A DNA stretch of 64,000 nucleotides from Agarophyton chilense (lineage: Eukaryota; Rhodophyta; Florideophyceae; Gracilariales; Gracilariaceae): contig JARGXX010000004.1 in NCBI GenBank assembly GCA_030374765.1, positions 1,488,001 to 1,552,000 of the forward strand, written 5' to 3'. The notes under the pieces were generated by a model. That model saw only the letters and a list, made by a program, of their open reading frames with translations, had not been told where the DNA came from and did not search any database. This document shows positions 51,366-63,677 of this stretch, one piece after another. How positions within the stretch are numbered: position 1 is the stretch's first letter; every line of letters starts with the position of its first letter. Both the position numbers and the translations under genes were made by a program.

Positions 51366-53122
51366 GAGCTCCTCCGGAATGCTGACCTCTTGCTTTGGAT
51401 CAAGGAAACACGTATCTGGGGATGGGACGCAATTACAATGCATGGCAATACCTTGTTTACGTGGTGCAATACTTCAGTCAGCGCAAAACTTGATATCGAA
51501 AATGAGTGACGTTTAAAAAAAGGACACGACTATATGTAGATATCTTCGACCAGAGTAACTAGCCAGCTCTTTTAAACTGCGGATTATTTTCTGAAAAGAA
51601 CCTCATCCGTCGTTGCAATTTGCACCTTTGTGCGTAATTTCTGATTTCTAGAGGGCTCCTCTGACAACCCCCGGTTTTTAAAAATTTTTTAACGGTATTG
51701 CACTGTGATTAGATTTCATGAGCGGTTTTTGGGGGAGATGATGTCTTTCGGTTGTATTGGAGAGTTCATACATAGCAGCACAATGCCCCATACAGTACCA
51801 GAGGAAACAACAGTATGCAGTTGTTTGGTGTCTCTGACTTTTTCGTAAAGGGATATTTCTTCTCTTTCAATTACAACATGTCTGGTATTCAACATAATTC
51901 GTTTTTCTATCAACTGCAGCTTAAAAGGGAATCTCCTTCGTCCATCCTTATATATCGAAGTTTACTCTCACAGAGAGCAAGAGCGACTTTGAGATAGCGC
52001 AGTACTAAAGAAAATACGCAACTAAAACTACTCATTGCATGTGCTTGAAGCTCGATATATGCATTACATATGAGTAAATCTTTTGATTTGTTCTGGTCTA
52101 AAAAAGTTAAAAGCTAAGTATAATAGCTGGATACGTATTTCTATCTGCAATTACTGACATATTGCTCATTTACGAAGTATCTGTTTCAGAGTCGTAATGT
52201 CTTGTAACCACGTAATTAATTAGTATTTGCGACAGAGCTGTACAACAACCATGGCGATCGAAGCTAAAGAAAAGGGTTTCTGCTGAAAACCCGTTGCAGC
52301 GCGTAGCCACGCTCGAGGCAGTCGAGAATGGGTAGCCAAGTAATCATTATATTGTTTTCCCATCCGCTCTCAGATATCATTTTCTCTTATGCATTCTCAA
52401 AAGTCATATACAAGTCGAAGTCATGTTATGGCTCTAGCATAGTATCTTTTCCGTCCGCTGTTCTTCGAGTTTTGACTAAGAATCAGCGTCAAGGTTGTGA
52501 ATCCACACAAAGTGTATGTAAGCAGTTTTTGGATTTTTCTGATTGTTACTGTATCAACACAGCCTTTGGAACAAGTCCAGCGCCCTTGGCGTTGTACGAA
52601 AATGTGACTTTCCTCACTACCTGCTGTACCCTACTGCGTCGCTCTGCTTCAGGTAGAGGTTCAGTTTGATCTGCACAAGATTTGCATAGATCGTATATTG
52701 CGAAGAGCTCTACACTCAACTGCTTGTTGAGAGAATCTCAAAGAGTTTGGCTGTCCGAATCGTAGAGTATTTAGTTGGGGTGGGTTTGCCGCTGTAGTGG
52801 TTATCTCTCGAGCATGCAAACAAAAAATCAATGAAACTGTCCGAGGTGGTGTCAACTGCGGCTATCGGGGGAAGGTGTCATAGATAAGGGCTGACTGCGG
52901 GTGTCGTGACTTTGTAGCGGTCTTTCGCTCTACGCTCGATTTCGCAGTCTCGGTGGGCGTAGATGGTGTAATTGTGGGGCGTCTGCTTGTAAAAGCTGCG
53001 CATGGTGCCGGGTCGCACAGATATTGGGGAGCAACCATGGTAGCGTGAGAACATAAACACACTGAACGATAACGTTGGGTACTTTACACATCTTAGATCT
53101 CTACACAAAAATTGTCTCAGAG
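51366..53122. other. Intergenic between protease and one-helix protein genes
   Basis: 3' flanks of two convergent genes plus AT-rich sequence. A 113-codon plus frame at 52328-52669 and minus frames at 52661-53062 have no recognisable domain; those at 52878-53456 partly shadow the one-helix protein gene. Confidence 0.35.
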
Positions 53123-53431
53123 TCAAAGTCCGAGTGCGTGCGTGATCACCGATACATCTCCAAGTGCAGCGATCTGCCCGACAATGCCTTTGCCGGTGAT
53201 GGCCTCGGTGACGACGGCGAGAACGAATCCGAGCATGGCCGCACGCCCGTTGAGCACCTCTGAGAAAGCAGTGAAGCCTTGGGGAATGTTCTCCTTGTCG
53301 GCCATCATGATTGTGGCGGAACGGCGAACCGGGGCCGAAACCGCGCGACGAGAGGTGAAAGAGGTGCTGACGACGGAGGATGTAGTGCGGGCGAGAAGCG
53401 GGGTGGCGGAGACGAAAGCGGTGGAAACCAT
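53123..53431 (-). CDS. Plastid one-helix light-harvesting-like protein (HLIP/OHP family)
   Basis: 102 residues, intact and single-exon. Residues 1 to about 42 are a Ser/Thr/Arg/Ala-rich plastid transit peptide with Phe at position 6 and no ER signal, fitting a primary (red-type) plastid. The mature part has one membrane helix with the chlorophyll-binding signature SEVLNGRAAMLGFVLAVV: Glu58, Asn61 and Arg63 are the expected pigment-ligand/ion-pair residues, and the G-xxx-G-like face follows. A short stromal/lumenal tail (GKGIVGQIAALGDVS) ends at 102. Such proteins sit in thylakoid membranes, bind chlorophyll and carotenoid, and protect photosystems or assist their assembly, usually under high-light control. 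The start at 53431 is the only Met before the transit peptide. The GC-rich 200-300 bases upstream are the likely promoter. Confidence 0.82.
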   Translation of the reverse strand: MVSTAFVSATPLLARTTSSVVSTSFTSRRAVSAPVRRSATIMMADKENIPQGFTAFSEVLNGRAAMLGFVLAVVTEAITGKGIVGQIAALGDVSVITHALGL

Positions 53432-56021
53432 TGTTGCTGCGAGGTTGGGTATGCAAATGGAGCCGGGAGAGATGACTTGTGCTCGGTTTGGATTAGAAGC
53501 TACGTAAGGTGTTTTCTGCGATCTATGTCCGAGTTTTTATAGTCTCGGAACGACTGTCACTGGGACGTCAACTGTGAAGGCGGTTTGAAGAAATGCAGTT
53601 GCTGTCTGCGGCCGAAGGTCATCCAGTGGGCCTCGTTTGTATGCGCTTGAAGCAAAGCCACAGAGAGCGCATCGTTACGTGGAAAGCAATGCTTGAAAAG
53701 CGACGGGGTCCACCAACTGTGAGCTGGGAGGCCGCACCCTCTTGCGTACTCCCACACGCACAAGGGGCGTTCAGCAGCTCCGAATCGCAGAAGATCAACG
53801 CTCAAGTTGCGAGAAAGCTTAAGCACGCGTACTGCAACAAGCAACGCTTCACAGCCCCACAAAGCTTTGGCGAACGAGGCCGGCTGCGCCATGTGTGCAA
53901 ATGCTTGGGCGTCACGTGCAGAGGCGTTTTCAGAGAATTGGTGGCAGGCTGTCCTCGTTACACCGATGTAAAAAAGTTAGCAGTCCTGCTCCCTTCGTTC
54001 GTAAACCACGAAGGCTTATTGGGAACCGACCGTCGTATGGTGTCTTCCAACCCAATTCCATTCTAGCGTTTTGGAATTGGAGTGGACCCGATTGGTGCGC
54101 CGAAACATTGGCATTTCGAGCGCGCCGTGGAAGTATACTTATTTGAGCGATTTGGAGAGTAGCTAGCCCAGGATACCGCCTTCGACTCCTTCGCGATCGC
54201 AACCTGGCTACCGTGGAAAGTCGGGTACGTCATCTTGAGCAGATGATCTCTTTCTTTGTCGTTGTTTAGCTTCTTGTTGCTTTTATTCCGCTCGTGAACC
54301 GATCAGAAACGATGCTTTCTTCATCCGCCACGTCCATGTTGCCTTCCTATGAAACTAACCCTTATAAAACTTGCTTTTCAACGACGAAGTAATCCTTTAA
54401 CCACACAGCCGAACATTTAAACCTCGTAACACCATTACAATAACCTTCTAGCGCCAGTGTCTACTCTTCATTAAGCCTTTTTGCAGTTGCACTACTTATA
54501 ATTCTCCGCAGAATACTTGGCTTTTGTTTGCGGGTACCTTTTTTATGACGAAAACCCGCTCGTAGCTACTACAATTAATCTGAACACACAGAACAAAAAC
54601 GCTATTGCAATCGTTACATTTTGGGGGTTTAGTCACACAGAAGACAAGTAAAACATTATTTATGACCACCGTATCTCTATATACATACAAAAAAAAATAT
54701 AAAAGATCCCACACCAGGATAGACAGAAAATGCCGAGCTTAGTTTGCATGTTACTGATAATGCGCTTTTATATCAAATAAAACCTATCAATGTCACGCAG
54801 GTGCTTGTCCGGATGTAACCAAATCCAACCAACTTGTTTTTAAGCACTGCATTCGCAACAAATGACCATCATGTTTTCATGGGCGATGACATATTGGAAC
54901 CCACCGCGAACCTGCCGCAGTTTTAACAATTTCAAACGGCGCGTACCTTCTAGAATCGAGGGCACTCACAGTAAAGTGAGAACAAAATTCACTCCCATAA
55001 AATGTCCGAATATTCGCTTTTGGAATCCGAGTAGCAGAGCTAAACATTTTTTATGCAAAAAAGTTGATAACAACGGGCCGGTTGCAGTTTTTTGTCATTT
55101 GTGACGCAAAGAATATCACTCTGTAAACCATTTATTGTTTAAAACCCAGTCATATGTCTTTTATGCTCCAATCACGCGATAAAATACCTAAGAGAAATCC
55201 ATCAAGAGCACGACTTCGTCATTAAAGATATGCAACGCAAATTTTACCACACACTCCGTGCAAATAGATAAATGTGGTATTGCACTTATGACTGTATTGG
55301 TCGGTTGCAGATTAGATGTTCACAAAAAGCACCGCAGAGAGACGGTGTTGCCTTGCAAGCAACTGTCATTGGAAGAAAGAGTGTGTGAGGGAAAAGGCCA
55401 GGGAATCCTGATGAAGGAAAAGACGCGTGTACAAACGAGACGATAGTCCAGGTACGGCACTACGTATGAAACACAGCATCAGCTTGATAAACCTGTGCAA
55501 AAAACATAAGAAGATCAGCAAAACACAGAAACAAACACAAAAAACAGTTAATGACAGGGGGCAATGGGACAATATTTGAGGAGATCCTCCGAACAAGAGC
55601 TATAGCTCTGATGTGGTTGGAACTGATCCCTTAGGCGTTTTTTCGTGGATCAACACTTGAGGATTCCTAGCGAACACCAACATCGTCGTAAGTTGGTTGT
55701 TGGTGTGATTCTGCCTTCCTCACCAAAAGGCATGCGCCCTTCATTGTGCCAGGAGTTTAGAGCGACTGCGCTGTAATGGGTGCATCCCATTATTCGTAGA
55801 TTCCTAGAATCTCAAACGGTTGACGAATGGATGCAAGACAAGTAAGATTGCTCCTGTCCCAGATCTGAGAATCTGGACCGGGTAACGGGTGCCCCGTCCA
55901 GTTTCCCAGATGGAGTTTGTGGTAAGTTGCAAGTAAGTGAACAGATTTTTTACGCTATAACAGAATATTCTCCATCAAACTTGTTTGTAAACCATCTACC
56001 ACCAAACCTTCTTGCCACGAA
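53432..56021. other. Intergenic, no supported gene
   Basis: 53.43-54.2 kb is GC-rich, with conflicting frames on both strands (up to 157 codons at 53593-54066) that show no domain; it contains the upstream flank of the one-helix gene. 54.3-55.3 kb is AT-rich and apparently noncoding. 55.86-55.92 kb contains an imperfect hairpin (GGACCGGG...CCCCGTCC) that may mark the left end of the following transposon. Confidence 0.38.
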
Positions 56022-57264
56022 ATGGACGACCTCTCAGAACTTATCATGACGTCTGTTATACTGGAAGCATGTTTTCTGCTTCCTGTTACACTATTTGTCT
56101 TGCTCATTGGCGACAAAGAACGATATTTCAACCGCCCCAATCGACGAACTAGGAGTACCAATTTATTTGCAATGGGATCTTGAAGGCCCGTTTTCATACT
56201 ACACCTTGGCGGAAGTTCCTCCTGTGTGGGACAGAAACAGATGTCATGGTAGCCACAAATTTTCCTCGATCACTGTTCTTCGCCAACTTGTTGAAAATGT
56301 TTGAAACCACTCGACCAAAGATCAGGCATGGTTCTCTAATTCGTGTTACAACCAGCGAAGAGGGCCGAAAACCGTTCCTTCAATCCAAAGACCTTTTAGG
56401 TTTGGCGCTGTGGTACATGAAAACTGGAGATGTTGAGTAAACATTGTGTCATATATTTGTCATCACGCCGTCTTCTTTATCGAAGTGGTTGGAATTTTCT
56501 TTAGATGTGCTCTGGGCTGTGGATGTCGATCCCCGGAACCGGGAGTTTCGAATTGAATGGCCAAATGCGGACGAAATGGAAGAATCTAGCGACCTTCTTC
56601 AGAATAGTCGGCCTCATTCGTTTGCACTTCGCGGTGTTCTCGCGGTCATCGACGGAGCACGTCTTCTTTGCGCCGATTTCGTTCATCCTGAAACACAAAA
56701 CGCATTTTATAATGCAATGAGCCAATACGTCGAGGCCACGAACTTGTTGGCATGGAACTTTAAGGGAGAAATTATTCACGCCTGTATGAACTTTCCAGGA
56801 AGCTGGCATGATAGAAAGCTGGCTTACGTCTCGGGACTGTGTTGGGCGTCACTGATTGAAGAATACCGCCAGGCTTTGGTGTTCTAGGCGATAGCGCATT
56901 TGTCAACAATACAAAGACAACGAAGGGTAAGGTCGTGTAAGCCCGTAAAAGTAACGAAATGAAATCAATGCCTCGTTAATCAGGTTGTGCGGCCATAGAC
57001 CTTGCTCTCCAACGTATATATCCCAGCGAACGTCAGAGCTCCTAGTGGGGTGTTCGAGGGTTGAAGGGTCCATTCCGTCGACTGAATAAACGCCTGCCGG
57101 GCGACCACTACAAACGCGATCGCATGCTAAGCGTAGCCTGCCACCTCGTTAATCATCGAACCAGAGCGGTGGGATACAATCAAATTGCTGCCGTTTATGG
57201 CGCACGCAACTGTTCAGAGCCCAATCTTTGTTTAACGGGAATGTTAGTAGCACTGCGCAATTGA
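56022..57264 (+). pseudogene. PIF/Harbinger-type transposase, second copy (other family)
   Basis: Relic in several frames: start near 56022 (DDLSELIMTSVILEACFLLP), FANLLKMFETTRPKIRHGSL and DLLGLALWYMKTGDVE (56180-56440), a TAA, then 147 codons (56444-56887) with SLSKWLEFSLDVLW, GVLAVIDGARLLCADFVHPE (first catalytic Asp), TNLLAWNFKGEIIHACMNFP, GSWHDRKLAYVSGL (second Asp block). After a frameshift near 56880 come GVLGDSAFVNNTKTTKGK (third block), then, past two stops, AIDLALQRIYPSERQSS and GVRGLKGPFRRLNKRLPGD (the E-xWGxRxLK block), RMLSVACHLVNHRTRAVGYN. It is clearly a different lineage from the copy at 1.2 kb. It ends about 220 bp before the ATR-like fragment. Confidence 0.72.
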
Positions 57265-57485
57265 GTATCTACTTAAATCTCCCGTCCATTACCTCTGAGC
57301 GCCCGTCGCTTGGAGTCATATGGCTGCCACATCTGCATCGAACGGCCAGTTTCACTGCGTAAGCAAAAAGCCGCAACGCTTGGTGTCCTGGATCCAGACC
57401 TTGTCGATTGGCCTGGGTGTATTGGAGGGCTACTCAAATGAGTCTTTATAGTATGTGCATTCTCATCCTCAACTCTTAGGCGTTC

Positions 57486-60400
57486 TCATAGTTCCTTAAC
57501 AGCAGACTTCAACGCCTTGGAAACTCTGTCCGCACTTGATACAGTATGCGGAGTAATGTTTACATCATTTGTTGCCAGAAAGTTTCTCAAATCACCACAA
57601 ACTTGCTTTCGAGGATTCAAGACGCGGCTTATCAGCTGCGGAATCGCTGTCATCCACATGTACGACGCAATTGAAATCATTGCGTTGTGCTTTTCTGTCT
57701 GCACAATCTGCTCATATGGCAGACAAAGCTCTGCTGTCTCTGTATCATGCAAGGCAGTATGAAAGTCAAACCACGCGGTGAGCATTCGCGGTAACGCTTC
57801 AAAGATGCGTTTATGACCGTTCGACAAAGCCTTTGCAAAACTGCGGATCACACCAGGTATGTGTTGTTGATGGATCTCAACAGTTTCGACGTCGCTTCCT
57901 GACCAGCGACGATTCGTGTTGCTGAGGTAGGGGTAGGTGGTTAGAGCAACAATGGCCGCGTCGGCATTAGCACCTGCCTGTAGTAGCGAATCAAAGTTCT
58001 TTCCAAGCGCGTAGAACGGCTCTTCACGGTTGGCTCCAAACTGTGCCGCTTCTTGATAGTATCATAGAATTCTTTCTGACGTTTCGTAGCGCGTTTCTTC
58101 ACTCCAAGTACCCGCCAGCGCTAACGCTGTACAGAACTGTCCATGTATGACATTCTTCTGTCCAGCAGCAACTCTTTGACTTGCAAATCTGCTCAGATTT
58201 CGTTTAAGGCGGTCCACTTCTCTCTTTGCCGGTAACAAGGACTCAGATTCGTCTCCGTCAGCACGGCGAATGTGACCTGATTCTATTATTTGCCGCGTTG
58301 ATGATGTCACTGTTTATATTTGTGGTTCTCAACGCTCGAAATGCGGACGCCGAAGCTGCCTTCAAGTTTCCTCCTTCTTTTGCGATTTTGGCCAGCTCCA
58401 TGTGTGCTATTTCTGCCTCATCAGGCATGCCAAGTAACAAGAATAGAATCCTCCCTGACGAAAGTAATGGCTTCGGCACTTCAAGCGACCTGTTTGTGTA
58501 CTGAATTGGCTTCTTATCATTTATAAAAAGATCGCCAGGTTGCACTCTGCACATTCGCGCTTTGGCCCTCCACAGAACTGTTGTTCTCTCTGAAAGAAAG
58601 AAGGCAGTAGGGAGCTGCATTTTCAGCTTCGCACAAAGAATGAACTAAGGTGATAATGGGATACGCGCGATGGCAGCTTTCCCTCGCAGACTGCAAAAGC
58701 GGCTGAATGAGATGACGACGAGCAAGAGATGATTCTTTCTCCAGCGGTTCAAGTTCCTTATTCCGAAAACACAACAGCATATTCGCAAAGTGTGTTGTGT
58801 ATCCCAACATTCAGGGGGCTTCTGCCTGTTCTTCGTTGGCGTGAAATGGGGATGTTTCTACAAATACATCACACAAATGTTCAAGCTTCTCCCAACGACC
58901 GAGACGCCAGACCACAGCGATACCATGAGCTTTGGCTGTCTGGCGCAGCTTAGTGTCATGGAGTGTTGAGGAGTATGCTAGTTTTTCTGTATGTGAGAAC
59001 ATCGTCTCCCAATGCCCCAATGTCATCGAGCAGCTCAAGAAGACATCATGAAGGGCAGCACTTCTTGGATCATTGTGGAGTGCATGTTCGTACGTGGTCA
59101 GCGCCTCGTCATATTTCCCCGCCGCTTCCGAATCACATATGATCTCAGTTAATGCGCTTTCAAGACTTAAGTTAGCTAACCCCCCAAGTTGGGAACATCT
59201 TCAATGTTTGCAAATGCTTCCTGAAGAACTTCGAGAGCTTCAGTCTCATCATTAGCACAGTAACTGTCACTCTTTCTCGCTCTGCCTCGAATTATGCCGA
59301 TGTAAGATGGCCACCCGGGATACCCTGTATTCGCTCTAGTATTTCGCTCTAGTATTTCGTATATGGTAGTCGGCAAGCATGATTGCACGATAGTGAGACC
59401 GCGAAGCCAGAGCTGCTCGTGCTTGAGTCAACAACGACAGATCACGTGACTCTCTACCATACAAGTCAATCAAGCTTGTGAGAAGATCATTAATGACGGC
59501 TATATGCATAAACTTCTCCGAAGGGATTCTTTTGCGAGAACTCGACTGCACATCGTTGCTTCCAATCCGTCTTGTGTAACTGAAGCTGTATGGTTGAATT
59601 CCCCGCTTCTCAGATCGCCTATCACGCCAAGTCCGAAGAGTGATGAGTAGATCGAAAATTGACTGCGGTGAAGATGCCTCCATTAGAACTCCTTTGACCT
59701 CACGGATTAAGAACTCTTAACCTCTTTCATTTGAAGGCCATGTTGCAAATCCAAAGCAATAATCACCACAAGAGGAAATATATGATTGATCAACTGATCT
59801 TCATAACGAAGGTTATACCGAAGAGCCTTCAGTAACTGCCCAAAGTGCTCTTGTCTCCTGATGAAATCACCCAGCTGAACGGATATCTGACGGATCTATT
59901 CCTGAGCCGTCACCCCCCTTCCTTGCGGAACCAGAGCTCTTACTTTAGACCACAGGTTGACATGCTGGCAAAATAATACGCTCGCAGCTCTCACCAAGGA
60001 CCATACAATACTGACTGATTGAACCGCGTCCTTCGTCTTACTCGATAATCTTTCCCAGAACAGCCTGGCTCTCTCCGGCGCCGCGATCCAAGCGAGGATT
60101 GATTCCCATTCTTCCCCAGGTCGCAAAGGCGCTTTTCCCAGGTATGGCGTGTTCGGGTTGGGCGGAGTGCTCTTGTTGCAGTCGCACACTCGAATAATTT
60201 CCTGAATTACCAACCCAACCCCATTGAACTGACTCTTCGGTGATTCTTGTTTTTCTCGTTTTCTTAGAGCAGCCACTAAGAACTCATTGAGTAAGAGTAT
60301 AAGACACCAGCAAACCCGTGTACGCTTTTTTGGATAACTCTGTTTAATTATTCCGCCATCATATAAACTCGACGAGCTCGACTTGTTGTATTGTGGAAGC

Positions 60401-61110
60401 AATCCTGGGTCAATAGCTCCTATCTCACCGATACATTGAACCAAAACATTTTGGCAATTTATGCTTTTCGTCTTGCTCAGCTGAGCTACCAATGTTTCCA
60501 GCCTATCGGCGAGAAGCCCACTCTCCTTCTTTCGCTTGACTCGATAATTTTATGCGACACTATGCATTACCTTGTTTATAACATGGCGATGACTGCGTAA
60601 AACGCACAATAAGTATCGCGAAGCATACCTTTTGATACTCTCGATTTCGTGATGCCCGACTATGCTTTCTATGTTTTTGCATACTTCATGTAGTTCTTCT
60701 ATGCTGCGGTTTTTGTCAGACCAAATCCATCCATAAACTTCATTCAAATACTTCTCTTCGTTGTGAAATACTGCTTGTTTCATGATCCGAAGTAACAACG
60801 AAGGAGAAGGTTTATCCCGATCATGCTCGGGACTTACAACAGACTTCAAAACGCTCTTAAGCTCAGTGAGCAACATGTTTCCCTGATCGTAAAGCACTGG
60901 CATCAGGATGGCGAACACTGTTCCCAAACGCGGAACAAGTCTTTGAGGTCCAAGCAGTCTCAAAAACCTCTTCCATATGGTTAGCCTTTGCCTGTACAAA
61001 GCATTGTCAATCTCGGACACATCAAGAGCCATTTTGAGAGTTGCCATTACTATTGGGACTAACAGATGAAGCTGAGGAGAGTTTGCTTCAAGTACATTCG
61101 CTATCTACCG
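57486..61110 (-). pseudogene. ATR-type PIK-related kinase fragment (UME/FAT), decayed
   Basis: Minus-strand remains of the checkpoint kinase ATR/Mec1, which senses DNA damage and replication stress. In order: UME-region helices (61047-60550, ATLKMALDVSEIDNALYRQR, EKYLNEVYGWIWSDKNRSIE); an in-frame TAA at 60550, after which the same frame continues to the ATR-characteristic CIGEIGAIDPGLLP (60492-59896); a TAG, then SSPQSIFDLLITLRTWRD (59683) and ARAALASRSHYRAIMLADYH; FAT repeats (EALEVLQEAFANIEDVPNLG, LGHWETMFSHTEKLAYSS, AVVWRLGRWEKLEHLCDV, MPDEAEIAHMELAKIAKEGG); and MWMTAIPQLISRVLNP (57851-57486). At least nine frame breaks or stops. It ends before any kinase motif. Intron gaps could explain some breaks, but in-frame stops inside conserved blocks argue for a pseudogene. 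Confidence 0.72.
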
Positions 61111-61536
61111 CAAAACTCTATATGGCGAGGAAAAGGCTCCAGTATGGGTTGATGCTCTGAAGGTCTCTTACGAGACATATGATGCAAAGGTATTTCCAAG
61201 GTCGCTAACTTTTGTTCTCAATATGTTCGGAACGGATCAGTTCTAGACTTTGGGCGCACAAGAGCTGTACACAGGCCGGATGAAGGAGGCACAGAAACGT
61301 CCCACTCTGCAGGGGGGAAACCCTATGAACTTCGAATATGGCCCAAATGTGTCTAAAAAAAGAACAAAATGTGGGCTTTTAGGGCAATAATATCTGAGAA
61401 CACTTAACTATCGAGGATGAGCATATCTTCTAGAGCGCTACGGGCATATTTCGGCTATGTTTTGGACGTACTTCGGACTTTTTCCGTAAACCCAAACTTT
61501 TTCATCTTTACTAATTATACATTTTCACAGATTTTA
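61111..61536. other. Flank of element 4
   Basis: No gene recognised. It separates the ATR-like fragment from the element 4 LTR and may hold further eroded upstream ATR sequence. Confidence 0.3.
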
Positions 61537-62137
61537 GACGCAGAAGGTCTGATCTTTCAGGTTTTTGATATACTACACTGACCTTGTAGGTGACGGATGC
61601 GAGGGACCATCGGCCACGCAGCTCCGGGCGAGCTACCATCTACGTGTTGTCAGCCTCGTGTAGTGTTGACATGTACCTTCTGGTTGAGTAATTGTTAGTG
61701 ATAGTAATTGTAATTATATTTGTTTTAGTACAGTAGTGGAGTGGCCACCTGGCACTGTAGCCAGTGCTGGCCAGTTCTCTGACACTAAGTCAGAGACCGT
61801 GCCTTGCTGGCACCTCCCGGGTAATCTCGAGAGTGCAGTCCACTGCATATAGGGAACTGCACCTCCTCCATCCTAATCTAATAAAGACAGGCACCACTTG
61901 GGTCACGACTATACCTTTTCGTTCATCGTTTTTCAACTATCACACAGGCTTTCCCGCGCGTCGACGCCTACCATCGTTCACATACACGGTATAGGCTAGC
62001 CGCCCCGCCGTTTGCCCCTGCGGGTTTTCACGGTGCCCTGTTCCCATCGAGGTTTATTGCGTCTACCTTTTAAGGTTGAGCGGCACTATGCTCCCGAGAT
62101 AAAACAATAGCATATCCCAGAGGTGACTGTACGACAT
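61537..62137 (+). repeat. 5' LTR of element 4
   Basis: About 601 bp, aligning inverted with the element 3 LTRs. The start is uncertain because the TGGC of the others is worn here (GACGCAGAAGG); it ends TACGACA. It carries the LTR hairpin at 61774-61798. Confidence 0.7.
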
Positions 62138-62159
62138 TTTGGTCTCCCTCGACTTAGAA
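62138..62159 (+). promoter_or_regulatory. Primer-binding site of element 4
   Basis: TTTTGGTCTCCCTCGACTTAGA; a T is inserted relative to the TTTTGGTCTCCCGACTTAGA of elements 2 and 3. Confidence 0.65.
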
Positions 62160-62582
62160 AGTATTTTTAGATTCTGTCGTACCTTCACGGTTCACACGAG
62201 ATTCCAAGAAGGATTGGACGCTCGTACACCTATTTAGTTTTAGTAAATCCCGCAAAGCAATACAGGATACCACTATTGGTCCCAAATGAAACGACCTAAA
62301 AGGAATACGCGTGGTGCGAGCGCCCTGCCAAGCCATAAAGGTCTTAAAGGAGCCTCATCGGCTAAACCGATTCTGAAAAACCCCTAGGAGCTGCTCCGGC
62401 ACCCTCGGGACAAAATCGTAAAGGTACATGGTCCGCCGCCTATGACAACAGAACTTCCAAGGGAATTACCAATTGAGGTTGCAGTAGAGGAGCTATGGCC
62501 GCAGCTCTGAGAGCGAGCGAAAGCGCTCGTTCTCCTTGCGGTCGAGGATGCATTAACCATAAAAGAGAAGTCAGATACCCGG

Positions 62583-63677
62583 ATGGTTCCGCCCTCAATG
62601 GACGTCGATGCATTTAGCCGTATTTTGGTTGACCGAGCAGCTCAAGAGCTGTCGGAAAGGATAACTGAAATGGTGAAACAGTATCTCTTTACAGATGCTA
62701 GGGAGAATGTTTACCGCGCTGTGCAGGACCTATGGGTTTCCGAAGGATTCGCAGAATCCCGACCTACACAGGTGAACATCGCAAAGCGCATACTACAAGG
62801 GTTTCAAATGGGTCATTCCACCAATTCCAAGCACTTACCTACTGATATTGAGTACTTACAAGGTCCACGGCAGAGTCAAGAGGTCCCGGGGAAGGTAGAT
62901 CCTCAAGACACTTACCTGCCACCAATTACAGGAGTCGTTCAAAAGGATACTCATGGAGGTGGTCCCAAGGACGATTCGTCTGACTCGTTGGATGAGCAAC
63001 GAAGAAACCGAAAAGGGAAGAAGTGGAGGACGAAGAGGGGAAAGAAACGAGATGATGATTCCGACCCTGACTCGTCAGACTCCAGTTTCGATAAGAGTTC
63101 ATCGTTGGATGATGACCGTAAAGGTAAGAAGAAGAAGAAACCGAACAGATCGACGAAGAAGTCGTCGAAAAAGACCCGAAAGGGTAAAAAGAGATACAAT
63201 GAGTCGCCCGACTCTGAGTCGGACCCCGAAATGGACCTGGAGGTGCACCAACCGTTGAACGATATGTTCACCAAAGCGGTTGATTACAGGACTTGTCGGT
63301 TGATCAACAAGTCTTCTGAATACACCCAAGAGGTTGCTCAGAAGAGTACTAAGCACCACAAGAAGCTCAGCTTCCAAATGGGTGACACAACCTTCACAGG
63401 TACGGATCCTATTGGGGTAATTGAGTTTCTACAGAAGTTCAAGCTTGCATGTGACCAAAATGGCTTTTCCGAGGGCGCTGCTATGTGGCTATTTCAGTTT
63501 TACCTGAAAGGACAAGCGTACTACTTTCTGCAGGGTAGGCTCCGCGGCAATACCTTAGCGATGGATGAGGATGGCACCGAGATGTTGGAGTCATACACGG
63601 AAGTGGTCAAACTTCTTTTGGAAACATACGCCACCGATGAGGTTATCCAAGAGGCATATGCGGAAGTCCTCGCCTAA
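62583..63677 (+). pseudogene. Gag of element 4
   Basis: 364 open codons, the best gag of this family in the window. Amphipathic N-terminal part (AAQELSERITEMVKQYLFTD, VYRAVQDLWVSEGFAESRPT), Lys/Asp/Ser-rich low-complexity region (63000-63230), capsid (TKAVDYRTCRLINKSSEYTQ, GTDPIGVIEFLQKFKLACDQ, NGFSEGAAMWLFQFYLKGQA). A TAA at 63675-63677 replaces a Tyr present in element 3, after which the same frame continues (YQRSGQTESEFSLVLGNLAT) to the window end. A further leader with stops precedes 62583, so this ATG is probably internal to the original gag. Confidence 0.72.

Noticed and set aside
53593-54146. 157-codon plus ORF beside the one-helix gene
   Set aside because: No domain, competing frames on both strands, lies where the promoter of the divergent gene is expected.
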